From positions 1 to 17,867 of the forward strand of contig JALNXE010000091.1 of assembly GCA_023230525.1 (NCBI GenBank): a stretch of 17,867 nucleotides of DNA, read 5' to 3'. The notes below the pieces were generated by a model. The model was not told where the DNA came from. It did no database searches and worked only from the letters and a program-made list of their open reading frames with translations. Numbering within the stretch: position 1 is the stretch's first letter; each line of letters starts with the position of its first letter. This DNA is from Desulfobulbaceae bacterium (GTDB taxonomy: Bacteria > Desulfobacterota > Desulfobulbia > Desulfobulbales > SURF-16). The position numbers and the translations under genes are program-made. This document shows, one piece after another, positions 1 through 6,242 of this stretch.

Positions 1-1
1 G

Positions 2-457
2 GAAAAGGCCTTTAAGGCGGATGTCATTATTATCGGCGGCTATACCCCCTACTCCTCACTGGACAGCCGCACCAAGGCCTTCCTGGAACGCCTCTCCCCC
101 CGGCGGCACCGTCATGGCCTGATGACCGGCAAGCCAGGGGCCGCGGTTGTCACCTGCGCCATCCCGCCGGGCAGGCAGGGCATGCCGCCGGCCTGCGAGA
201 ACGGCCTCCAGGCCATTGAGAACTATATGCGGGAAGAAGGGATGCGTTACGTGGGAGGGGTGTCCGTGCTGGGCAATGTCCCCTGCATCAGATGCAAGGG
301 CGGCATCCAGTGCCAGGTCTCGGGGCTGAAGATGATCCACGGACCGGATGCCACGGTGGAGAAAGTGGGCATCAACACCCTGGAGGACCAACCGGAAACC
401 GTTGCCGCTTTGCAAAAACTTGGAGGGGATCTTGCGGCCGCCTGCTGCGCCGGATAG
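2..457 (+). CDS. Flavodoxin-fold NAD(P)H-dependent FMN reductase family protein, 3' part
   Basis: The reading frame is open from the left edge to the TAG at 455-457, so the start lies outside the window. The visible 151 residues begin EKAFKADVIIIGGYTPYSSL, which resembles the 'prompt one to choose a safe site' segment of NADPH-dependent FMN reductases and iron-sulfur flavoproteins: a beta strand, a Gly-rich turn and then a helix (TKAFLERL). A second strand follows at TGKPGAAVVTC. A cysteine-containing stretch (PCIRCKGGIQC) lies near residues 97-107 of the visible part and may bind metal or be redox active. The protein ends in a CCAG tail. In this family FMN is reduced with NAD(P)H or carries electrons. 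The precise substrate cannot be told from this fragment. The minus-strand frames here are shadows. Confidence 0.75.
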   Translation, partial: EKAFKADVIIIGGYTPYSSLDSRTKAFLERLSPRRHRHGLMTGKPGAAVVTCAIPPGRQGMPPACENGLQAIENYMREEGMRYVGGVSVLGNVPCIRCKGGIQCQVSGLKMIHGPDATVEKVGINTLEDQPETVAALQKLGGDLAAACCAG

Positions 458-543
458 GGTGAGTCAGCGGCCGCGCCAAACCATACCCCGCGCAAAAAAC
501 TTTGAGAATGAACTGGAGATAAATTCGTAAAAACTGAAAATTA

Positions 544-624
544 ACCACAGAGAGCACAAAGTCCACAGAGATAACTTACTGAAAATAAAAATATTTTCTC
601 TGTTATCTCTGTGTGCTCTGTGGT
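544..624. repeat. Imperfect palindromic dispersed repeat (ACCACAGAG...family)
   Basis: The left arm (544-575) starts ACCACAGAG and ends ACAGAGATAAC. The right arm (602-624) is the reverse complement of ACCACAGAG-CAC-ACAGAGATAAC. The outer 9 bp and inner 11 bp match exactly, and the left arm carries 9 extra bases between them. An AT-rich loop of about 26 bases separates the arms. Many deltaproteobacterial genomes carry dispersed repeats built on 'accacagag...cacagag'. This copy sits after the flavoprotein gene and could form a long transcript hairpin. It has no T-tract, so terminator function is only a possibility. Confidence 0.75.
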
Positions 625-663
625 GAAAACAGACTTTTGTCGAGTACATCATCCTTTATTCTT

Positions 664-1062
664 TTACTTTTTGAGTAATTCCTTTTTTAATTTTGCCTCG
701 ATTTCGGCAAATTTCGCATGTCTCTTCCTGGCCAGCTCTTCCTGGATGGCCTCCACCTTTTTGTTTTGATCCTGCTGTTTTTTCTGGAATTGGGCCAACT
801 CCTGCGCCAGATCATTCTTTATTTCGCCCCGGGGAATCTCTTCAATCCTGAGATGGTCTTCAACAAAGAGCTTGACCCCGAAATTCCCCTCCACCGTCCG
901 CACAATGCCCTTTTCTTTCAATTTGCGGCATAAGGCATAGCCGGCCTCCGGGGAAATAGAGATCATCTCGCAGACCTCTTCAACTGTTGGCGGCCGCTTC
1001 TTCTGATGCTCAAGAACCCGGATGGCTGCTGCAAAGACATGCGCTTCCGTATACTGATCCAT
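664..1062 (-). CDS. Small winged-helix-like protein with C-terminal coiled coil
   Basis: This is a 132-aa protein starting at the ATG complementary to 1060-1062, with a GAGGG ribosome-binding site six bases upstream. Residues 1-65 have a winged-helix/HTH look: a helix (HVFAAAIRVLEHQ), then TVEEVCEMISISPEAGYALC and RKLKEKGIVRTVEG, as in MarR/ScpB-type wings. Residues 85-132 are a charged, Gln/Lys/Glu-rich helix that should form a coiled coil. There is no signal peptide or membrane segment, so it is cytosolic. It is probably DNA-binding or a dimeric scaffold, and its target is unknown. It lies 192 bp downstream of the DUF1566 gene on the same strand. I recognise the architecture but no named gene. 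Confidence 0.75.
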   Translation of the reverse strand: MDQYTEAHVFAAAIRVLEHQKKRPPTVEEVCEMISISPEAGYALCRKLKEKGIVRTVEGNFGVKLFVEDHLRIEEIPRGEIKNDLAQELAQFQKKQQDQNKKVEAIQEELARKRHAKFAEIEAKLKKELLKK

Positions 1063-1254
1063 ATGTAGCCCTCGTGTTTGTTTATTTCATCAGCCGTTTA
1101 ATTTTTTGCAAGCAACTCAAGCTACGGTTTATACCATGCGGGCTCAGGAAAATCCATTGTGTATGCCCAGAGGCCGGTTACCGGAGGCGCGTGAGCAACC
1201 GTCACTTGCGCAAACGGCTCATTCCTGCAGGGCCTGGGGATTTTCAGGCAGCCG

Positions 1255-2346
1255 TCATGTGCCTGCCGCGGCTGAATCAGCCTGGCATACCGGCCAGACA
1301 GCAAAGGTTTTACCCTGCTTATAGCCAACCCCGCAGGCCCCTTTCACCAGGTAGAGGACCCAGGCCCAATCGGTTTCAAAAAAACTGGTGGTCGCCGACC
1401 AGTATCCCTCGCGCAGGCTGATGAAGGGATGATCTTCCGGCAGGGCCGGGCTATGGGCCGCGCAATCCACCAGGGATTCCAGCTCGTTGATATTGGGCAG
1501 CCGCCAGCGGTCAATCCCGGCAAAACGGCTCCTGTTCATCTCCCGGACCAGACCAAGAGCCTGCTGCCAGCTGATCGGACCATCGCTCATATTTGCCTTC
1601 CGAGTCCAGCAGAGATCCGTCAGCCGGTCACGGACGGTCAATTCACCCGGCCCGAAGCGCGGCACAGGCCAATGATGGCCAAACCGGTAATCCCCATCCT
1701 GGCCGCTGCCCTGGCCCGGGATGATCTCCCCGCGGCTGTTGTAGCAGAGTTTTTGCCCGGTGCGGGGCAACAGGCCATTGCCGGCTCCCCGCACCGGCCA
1801 GAAAAGATAATACTGATCCTTTTTGCCATAGAACATCCGCGCCCCTTCCAGATGGACATACCAGGCATAGGCTGGGTTGATGGCCGCCGAGGTTGCAGAC
1901 CAATACCAGCCCAAAAAAATGTTCTCAAATGGATGACCGGCCGGCAGGGCGGGTTTTCTGCTCTGATAACTCATCAGGCTGCGCAGCTCCAGCCGGTTGG
2001 GGAGCCGCCAGCCGTTGCAGCCCAGGTAATGGTCGCTGTTCATGGCCGCGATAGCGTCAAGGGCCTCCTGCCAGGCCACCGGAAAGCCGTTCGGATTGGC
2101 ATCCCGGCTCCAGGTCAGCCCGGTAAGCTGGTCGAGCACCGTTTCCCCCTGCCGCACAAAACGCGGCTCAGGCCACGGGGCCCCGAGGCGGAACTCGCCG
2201 TCCTGCCCGCTGCCCTGGCAGGGCATTTCCCTGCCCGCCTCGTCATAACAGCCTGTCTGGCCGGTGTGTAACAGCACGCAGCACCCCCTGGGGAAATCCG
2301 CTTCTGATCCCCCGGTCGATAACATCATGGTATAATGGTGACTCAA
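1255..2346 (-). CDS. Tandem DUF1566 (Lcl C-terminal-like) protein
   Basis: This is a 363-aa protein made of two homologous DUF1566 units, roughly residues 26-190 and 193-358. Each unit has the hallmark order TGQ..CY, GSGQDG-(E/D)-(F/Y)-R, LT-L-W-(S/T)R, W--AL, WRLPN--EL-SL, (G/L)-YWSAT, then a final WPV. DUF1566 resembles the C-type-lectin-like Lcl domain of surface and binding proteins. Its function here is unknown. The furthest start is a TTG (2344-2346) without a convincing ribosome-binding site. Two ATGs at 2326-2328 and 2323-2325 are equally possible and would remove 6-7 residues. No clear signal peptide is seen, which is odd for a lectin-like protein, so it may be cytosolic or the true N-terminus may be lost. 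Its 5' end abuts a repeat-rich gap. Confidence 0.8.
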   Translation of the reverse strand: MSHHYTMMLSTGGSEADFPRGCCVLLHTGQTGCYDEAGREMPCQGSGQDGEFRLGAPWPEPRFVRQGETVLDQLTGLTWSRDANPNGFPVAWQEALDAIAAMNSDHYLGCNGWRLPNRLELRSLMSYQSRKPALPAGHPFENIFLGWYWSATSAAINPAYAWYVHLEGARMFYGKKDQYYLFWPVRGAGNGLLPRTGQKLCYNSRGEIIPGQGSGQDGDYRFGHHWPVPRFGPGELTVRDRLTDLCWTRKANMSDGPISWQQALGLVREMNRSRFAGIDRWRLPNINELESLVDCAAHSPALPEDHPFISLREGYWSATTSFFETDWAWVLYLVKGACGVGYKQGKTFAVWPVCQADSAAAGT

Positions 2347-2578
2347 CTTTCTGACTTGATCTATTTTGTCGAAATAACGATATTTTTTGTGACATAGTTG
2401 CTGCTCTGATCTCCGTCATGGGAATTCAGGAGACAGGAGACAGAATTCAGAATGATTGATTTTATTACGTTTTATTCTGGCTCCTGATTTCTGGCTGCTG
2501 AATTCTCTGGAAACAAGCTGCGGTGACCATGAGGATATCAATTTAATTTCACCATGTTACCACAACTCAGAAAGTTGA
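2343..2578. repeat. Interval bounded by a 12-bp perfect inverted repeat
   Basis: TCAACTTTCTGA at 2343-2354 recurs in reverse complement at 2567-2578, so the non-coding stretch upstream of the DUF1566 gene is bracketed by inverted ends about 212 bp apart. A second palindromic repeat (2422-2504) is nested inside. The arrangement resembles a small non-autonomous element, but no target-site duplication is evident. The left arm overlaps the putative TTG start of the DUF1566 gene. Confidence 0.4.
2422..2504. repeat. Imperfect palindromic dispersed repeat (GAATTCAG...family)
   Basis: The left arm 2422-2453 begins GAATTCAG and ends CAGAAT. The right arm 2473-2504 is an imperfect reverse complement (ATTCTGGCTCCTGA...GCTGAATTC). 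The arms are built from short variants of 'aggagacag/agaattcag'. This type of EcoRI-site-rich palindrome is another dispersed repeat familiar from deltaproteobacterial intergenic DNA. No coding potential is seen. Confidence 0.7.
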
Positions 2579-2621
2579 AATGGTGAGTTATGGAATAAGA
2601 GGGTAACGGGGTCAGAAAGAT

Positions 2622-2651
2622 TTGCATATTATAGACACGCTGTCATATAAT
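2622..2651 (+). promoter_or_regulatory. Sigma-70-type promoter for the 2710-3300 gene
   Basis: TTGCAT (2622-2627) and a perfect TATAAT (2646-2651) are separated by 18 bp. Transcription would start near 2658, about 50 bases before the ATG at 2710. The flanks are AT-rich. Confidence 0.55.
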
Positions 2652-2709
2652 ACTTATATTATTTCTCATATTGCCCAGGTCAGCTACTTTACTGCGGGAG
2701 GTGCAAGTC

Positions 2710-3300
2710 ATGCAGATTACCGGTTCAGCATCCAATATGCCATACATCGTACCTGCTGAAACTGACACGCCAAACAGCGTCCAGACACGTCAGCAGACTC
2801 TGCAGCAGACCCAGGCAACCCTGCAGGTTTCTTCCAGCGACAAAGTGTCCCTGTCTGCGGAAGCAAAAGCGCTGAGCAATCAGCAGACCCAGGCCAATAC
2901 CGTTACAGCCGCCTCCCAGAACACCAACCAGGTCAATCCTGGTCTGAAAGCCCAGAATGCAACCAGAACCGAACAGAGCACCTCAGCTCAGCTGCAGTCA
3001 GCGCAAAACACAGCCGCCGCCCAGCCTGCTCCTGCGGAGCCCACGGAGTTGGCTGCCACCCGACCGGAGGCAGCACGGGAAACCGTCCCTGCCCGCGCAT
3101 CCGCCTCCCCTGAAAATGCATCTGTGCCCAGCCAGCCAAACCAGGCAACGGCCACCAGCACCTCCCTGCACTCATCCCCGGTTGCCCAGACTGTTGCGCC
3201 ACAGAACCAGAACACCCCGCAGAAACCGGCACAGGAAGCCCCGATGGCTGCCGCCGGGGGCATGTCAATCGGCAAATACAGTATTAATTTATCCGTTTAG
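2710..3300 (+). CDS. Low-complexity Gln/Ser/Thr/Ala/Pro-rich protein of unknown function
   Basis: This is a 196-aa protein. The ATG at 2710 is chosen over an upstream TTG at 2671 because GGGAGGT (2696-2702) sits at ribosome-binding distance and the promoter is just upstream. The protein opens MQITGSASNMPYIV. A short motif SSDKVSLSAEAKALS lies near residues 41-55. A disordered Gln/Thr/Ala/Pro-rich body follows to about residue 180, and the end is ordered-looking (MSIGKYSINLSV). There is no signal peptide, membrane span or cysteine. The D-V-LS-EA---L motif resembles the 'D.V.LS..A..L' segment of FlgM-type anti-sigma factors and of several small flagellum-associated proteins, but the rest does not match, so this is only a hint. 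It is probably intrinsically disordered and monocistronic, with a hairpin right after the stop. Confidence 0.65.
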   Translation: MQITGSASNMPYIVPAETDTPNSVQTRQQTLQQTQATLQVSSSDKVSLSAEAKALSNQQTQANTVTAASQNTNQVNPGLKAQNATRTEQSTSAQLQSAQNTAAAQPAPAEPTELAATRPEAARETVPARASASPENASVPSQPNQATATSTSLHSSPVAQTVAPQNQNTPQKPAQEAPMAAAGGMSIGKYSINLSV

Positions 3301-3349
3301 GAGCCGTGACGAAATAACATGGCCATTTTTTCAATTTCGTTACGGCTCC
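3300..3349 (+). terminator. Long stem-loop after the low-complexity gene, also a repeat copy
   Basis: GGAGCCGTGACGAAAT (3300-3315) pairs with ATTTCGTTACGGCTCC (3334-3349): 16 base pairs with a single G-T wobble and an 18-base loop. It begins on the last base of the stop codon. A second hairpin, TACCCC/GGGGTA (3353-3358/3364-3369), follows directly. The T-run downstream is weak, so termination may rely on the two stems. The same sequence belongs to the repeat family seen at 3400 and 11071. Confidence 0.5.
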
Positions 3350-3399
3350 TTATACCCCTCAAGGGGGTACTGAAAAGAGTGCCATTCCGCGCATTTCTC

Positions 3400-3429
3400 T
3401 GGCCATGTTATTCTTTTACAACGGCTTAG
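3400..3429 (+). repeat. Copy of the GTTATT...ACGGCT dispersed repeat
   Basis: TGGCCATGTTATT (3400-3412) is the exact reverse complement of 3313-3325. It is followed by CAACGGCTTAG (3419-3429), which recurs at 11083-11093. The copies at 3300-3325, 3334-3349, 3400-3429 and 11071-11093 appear to be one short repeat family. Confidence 0.55.
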
Positions 3430-3780
3430 CACGCTTTATAACGTTACTGCACTGATACGCTGCTTCACTCGGCCCGGCAGCAGTTTACCCCCATACGGCG
3501 GGCTCACGTTTTTTCCCACCGCCTGCGGCCGGATAGTAGAAATCAGGGAATCACTGCGACAATTTACCATATCCAGTAGTTTATCGAGATAGAGTAAAGA
3601 ATAAGATAACATTAGCAAAAATCATCTGCCTTTCCAGAAGTTTACGCATGAGAAATAACTGTACTATTTTAACAGTTTATATCAATAAATGTTTCTATCT
3701 CATTATAAGTTTTATTATAGGTTTTGCCCGCAACATCCTGCATTTTCTTGCAAAATTAATTGCATCAAAAGGAATTGGGC
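3430..3780. other. Gene-poor spacer before the PhnD-like gene
   Basis: I see no convincing gene here. A 74-codon plus-strand frame at 3648-3872 overlaps the next gene and has no ribosome-binding site. The last 130 bases are strongly AT-rich (for example ATTATAAG near 3700), as expected for a promoter region, but no well-spaced -35/-10 pair stands out. Confidence 0.4.
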
Positions 3781-4659
3781 ATGAAAATTTCAAATTCACT
3801 CAGCCTGGCACTGCTGATCGGCCTGTCATATTTTCTTCTCTCAACCCATCAAGGCATGGCTGGAAGCCATAGCCAGCCCCCCCCGGTCACCATAACGATT
3901 CTCCCCTGCGCAGATATTGGCACTACCTATAAAAAATTCTACCCCCTCGGAGTTTTTCTGCAAAATGAACTCGGCAGCAAAGTGGTTATCAAGGTGCCCA
4001 GGGACTGGGATGAACTCTACCGGCTTGTCAGCACGGGTGAAACGGACTTTGTCTACCAGCCTCCTCATGTCTATGTGCAGCTGGAACAATATTACAAAAA
4101 GAGTGATATACTCACTGCCCTTTCCCTGAGAGGTGAGCGGCAACACCATGCCCTGCTCATTGTACGCCACGATAGTGCTATCAACAAGGTTGAGGATCTG
4201 CGCGGCAAATCTCTTCTCTTCGGCTCGGAATTCTCCACCATAAAAACCGTTGCCGCCAAGGAACTTCTGCAACAACATGGCATTAGCTACGAAAAGGACC
4301 TGCAGGAATACCGCTACGGCGGGTCATGCGGCGAAGTAGCGCTTAACGTGTATCTCAAGGCGGCTGATGCGGGTTTTGTCTGCGAGCATATCTCCGGCAA
4401 CCTCTCATCACCCCCGGATGAAACCTGGCCTATTCCGCCCAACAGCCTGAGAGTCATTGCCGAGACAGAGGCAAGCCCCACCTGGATTTTCAGCGCGGCA
4501 AAATCAGCGGATGCCTCCATGGTTTCCGCAGTGATCAAGGCTCTTCTTTCTCTCCACGCCACGCGAAATCATCAAGCCCTGCTGAAAGATATTGAAAGTT
4601 GGGGATTTGCCCCTATACTGGAAAGCGACCTCCTCATATTACGCAAAAAGTTTCTCTAA
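3781..4659 (+). CDS. PhnD-like periplasmic phosphate/phosphonate-type solute-binding protein
   Basis: This is a 292-aa protein. The ATG at 3781 follows AAGGAATT at ribosome-binding distance and starts a typical Sec signal (MKISNSLSLALLIGLSYFLL, cleavage plausible near GMA-GS, residue 28). An upstream TTG at 3760 would put charged residues before it. The mature part has the order of the PhnD-like family (PF12974 type): an LPCADIGTTYKKFYPLGVFL opening strand and helix, DFVYQPPHVYVQL, then VEDLRGKSLLFGSEFSTI and ADAGFVCEH in the second lobe. No ABC permease or ATPase gene follows. Instead a diguanylate cyclase starts two bases after the stop, so this protein is more likely a ligand-sensing partner than a transporter subunit. 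The ligand is unknown; oxyanions such as phosphite or phosphonate are the family precedent. Confidence 0.85.
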   Translation: MKISNSLSLALLIGLSYFLLSTHQGMAGSHSQPPPVTITILPCADIGTTYKKFYPLGVFLQNELGSKVVIKVPRDWDELYRLVSTGETDFVYQPPHVYVQLEQYYKKSDILTALSLRGERQHHALLIVRHDSAINKVEDLRGKSLLFGSEFSTIKTVAAKELLQQHGISYEKDLQEYRYGGSCGEVALNVYLKAADAGFVCEHISGNLSSPPDETWPIPPNSLRVIAETEASPTWIFSAAKSADASMVSAVIKALLSLHATRNHQALLKDIESWGFAPILESDLLILRKKFL

Positions 4660-4661
4660 CA

Positions 4662-5912
4662 ATGAAACTAAACTGCCGCCTTAAACTCATCATCGCCATC
4701 TCCCTGCTGGTGTTTGCCAGCCAATTGACCACTGCCTACATTATCATCCGGCAATCCGCAGAGTCGCTGCACGCAAAAACCCACATCCATGGCGAGGAAC
4801 TGGCCAAGAACCTGGCGGAGTTCGCCGGCGAGGCCATAGTCAGCCGTAATCTGGCCAGTATTTACCAGCAGATCCAGTTTGCCATGCGGGATGACAACAT
4901 CCGGCATGCTGTTGTTGTTGACCCCGGCCAGAAGGTGCTTGTCTCAGACAATCTCGAAGATGTTGACACTATCTATCCCCCTGAACATATTAAAAAATTC
5001 TATTTCAATGAAAAACTGGACGACAGCCCCCATTACATCGATAAAAACGGGGAAACCATCGCGGAGATAACGATACCCATTACCCTGGCCAACAACCTGC
5101 TCGGTAATGTCATTCTCGCCTATTCCCATACTGACATTGACAAAAAAATCTCCACTCTCAACAATCAGACCCTGATCACCCTGCTGGTGGGCTTCGCCGG
5201 CGCCGTTCTGTTAACGATCTTGCTGACGTCCATGATCACCAGGCCGCTTATTCAGCTGGAAAAAATCGCCAAGAAAATATCCATGGGCAACTTCGAGATC
5301 GAAAAGCCTGACACCCACAGCAATGACGAATTCAATCTGCTGAGCCAGACCATGTACAGCATGGCAAAACGGCTTGAGGAGCTCGTTTATAACGATCCCC
5401 TCACCGGCCTTTATAACCGGCAGCTGCTGAACATCCGGCTCAGCGAAGAACTTGCCCGCAGCAGACGCCATGTCCGGCCCCTGGCCCTGCTGATGGTGGA
5501 TATTGATCATTTCAAAAGAATTAATGATTCTTACGGGCATCTGGTGGGTGACGAAATGCTTGTTGCCATCACCTCGCTCATCGCCAAACACATCCGGGAG
5601 GTGGACTGCCTGGCCCGGTTCGGCGGGGAGGAATTCATCATTCTTGCGCCGGACATGACGGAAAACAACGCCCGCCAGCAACTGGCGGAACGTATTCGCA
5701 CCGCCGTAGCCAATGAGGAATTCAATATCCTGCCCGGCAAGCAGAACCTGCGTGTCACCATCAGCGTCGGACTGGCTCTCTACCCCACGGATGCCAACAA
5801 CGAAAGGGAGCTGATCGCCGCTGCCGATCAGGCGCTTTATGCCGCGAAATACAGCGGCAGGAATCAGGTCCGCGCCTATTCCGAGCTGAAGGATTATCTG
5901 CCGGGCACCTAA
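4662..5912 (+). CDS. Membrane sensor diguanylate cyclase (HAMP-GGDEF)
   Basis: This is a 416-aa protein. The ATG at 4662 lies two bases after the preceding stop, implying translational coupling; its own ribosome-binding site is weak. Order: TM1 (about residues 8-29), a periplasmic Cache/PAS-like domain (about 32-165, including HAVVVDPGQKVLVSD), TM2 (171-192), HAMP (193-240), then GGDEF (244-412). The active-site motif is GGEEF (321-325), an active variant. The product-inhibition site RxxD (R312-D315) lies five residues upstream, and DPLTGLYNR opens the domain. It should make cyclic di-GMP from two GTP at the inner membrane, with feedback inhibition. The adjacent PhnD-like protein is a likely periplasmic input. 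No EAL domain is present. Confidence 0.9.
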   Translation: MKLNCRLKLIIAISLLVFASQLTTAYIIIRQSAESLHAKTHIHGEELAKNLAEFAGEAIVSRNLASIYQQIQFAMRDDNIRHAVVVDPGQKVLVSDNLEDVDTIYPPEHIKKFYFNEKLDDSPHYIDKNGETIAEITIPITLANNLLGNVILAYSHTDIDKKISTLNNQTLITLLVGFAGAVLLTILLTSMITRPLIQLEKIAKKISMGNFEIEKPDTHSNDEFNLLSQTMYSMAKRLEELVYNDPLTGLYNRQLLNIRLSEELARSRRHVRPLALLMVDIDHFKRINDSYGHLVGDEMLVAITSLIAKHIREVDCLARFGGEEFIILAPDMTENNARQQLAERIRTAVANEEFNILPGKQNLRVTISVGLALYPTDANNERELIAAADQALYAAKYSGRNQVRAYSELKDYLPGT

Positions 5913-5925
5913 TGATTCAGCCCTG

Positions 5926-5945
5926 CCCGCAGTATCCCCTGCGGG
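5926..5945 (+). terminator. Short GC-rich hairpin after the diguanylate cyclase gene
   Basis: CCCGCAG (5926-5932) pairs with CTGCGGG (5939-5945) around a six-base loop, 13 bases after the stop codon. No T-tract follows, so it is at best a weak intrinsic terminator. Confidence 0.3.
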
Positions 5946-6032
5946 ACGGCTGCGCGGCTTGGCGAGAAAAACCCTCCCCGTGTAAAAATCAATGGCCGCC
6001 AAGACCACTTTGTGGTAGACAAGCAGTTAAAA

Positions 6033-6062
6033 TTGACTTTCCCGCCGCACCTCTCCCATAAT
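6033..6062 (+). promoter_or_regulatory. Candidate sigma-70 promoter for the kinase/regulator operon
   Basis: TTGACT (6033-6038) and CATAAT (6057-6062) are separated by 18 bp. Transcription would begin near 6069 and give a leader of about 175 bases before the kinase ATG at 6243. Confidence 0.45.
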
Positions 6063-6242
6063 GATCAGAACAACAATATTCATTGCAATAAAGCACAGGG
6101 AGCCTCGCTTATCGAAGTGGAGGATTGCCGAAGTAACGACAGCGTTGCCTGACAGCTTTTCCCGGCAAATTGTTCAACCAACCACCCATACCGCCTTGCC
6201 ATCCGTTTGGTCTTGCCATTGCGGCAGCGTGGGGAAATACCA
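6063..6242 (+). other. Potentially structured 5' leader of the histidine kinase gene
   Basis: The stretch between the predicted promoter and the kinase start can form a hairpin at 6103-6123: an 8-bp stem with one bulged G and an ATCG tetraloop. A second TTGCC/GGCAA stem lies at 6145-6149/6164-6168. A ribosome-binding site (GGGGAAA) sits just before 6243. A 61-codon frame (6061-6246) runs through it but has no ribosome-binding site and no family resemblance. No known riboswitch core is recognised. Confidence 0.3.

Noticed and set aside
538..660. CRISPR-like array at the 'cacagag' repeats
   Set aside because: The units are palindromic arms of one element, with no regular spacers or further repeats.
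3648..3872. 74-codon plus-strand frame before the PhnD-like gene
   Set aside because: No ribosome-binding site, it overlaps the signal-peptide region of the next gene in another frame, and it has no recognisable family.
6087..6150. Possible cyclic di-GMP (GEMM-I) riboswitch suggested by GCACAGGG near 6093
   Set aside because: The conserved AAACC, GACGCAAAGCC and tetraloop-receptor segments are absent. Only the first few bases match.
6207..6224. A -24/-12-like sequence (TTGG...TTGC with correct GG-GC spacing) upstream of the histidine kinase
   Set aside because: Transcription would start about 6235, inside the ribosome-binding region of the ATG at 6243, leaving almost no leader. The CACG part also mismatches fully.
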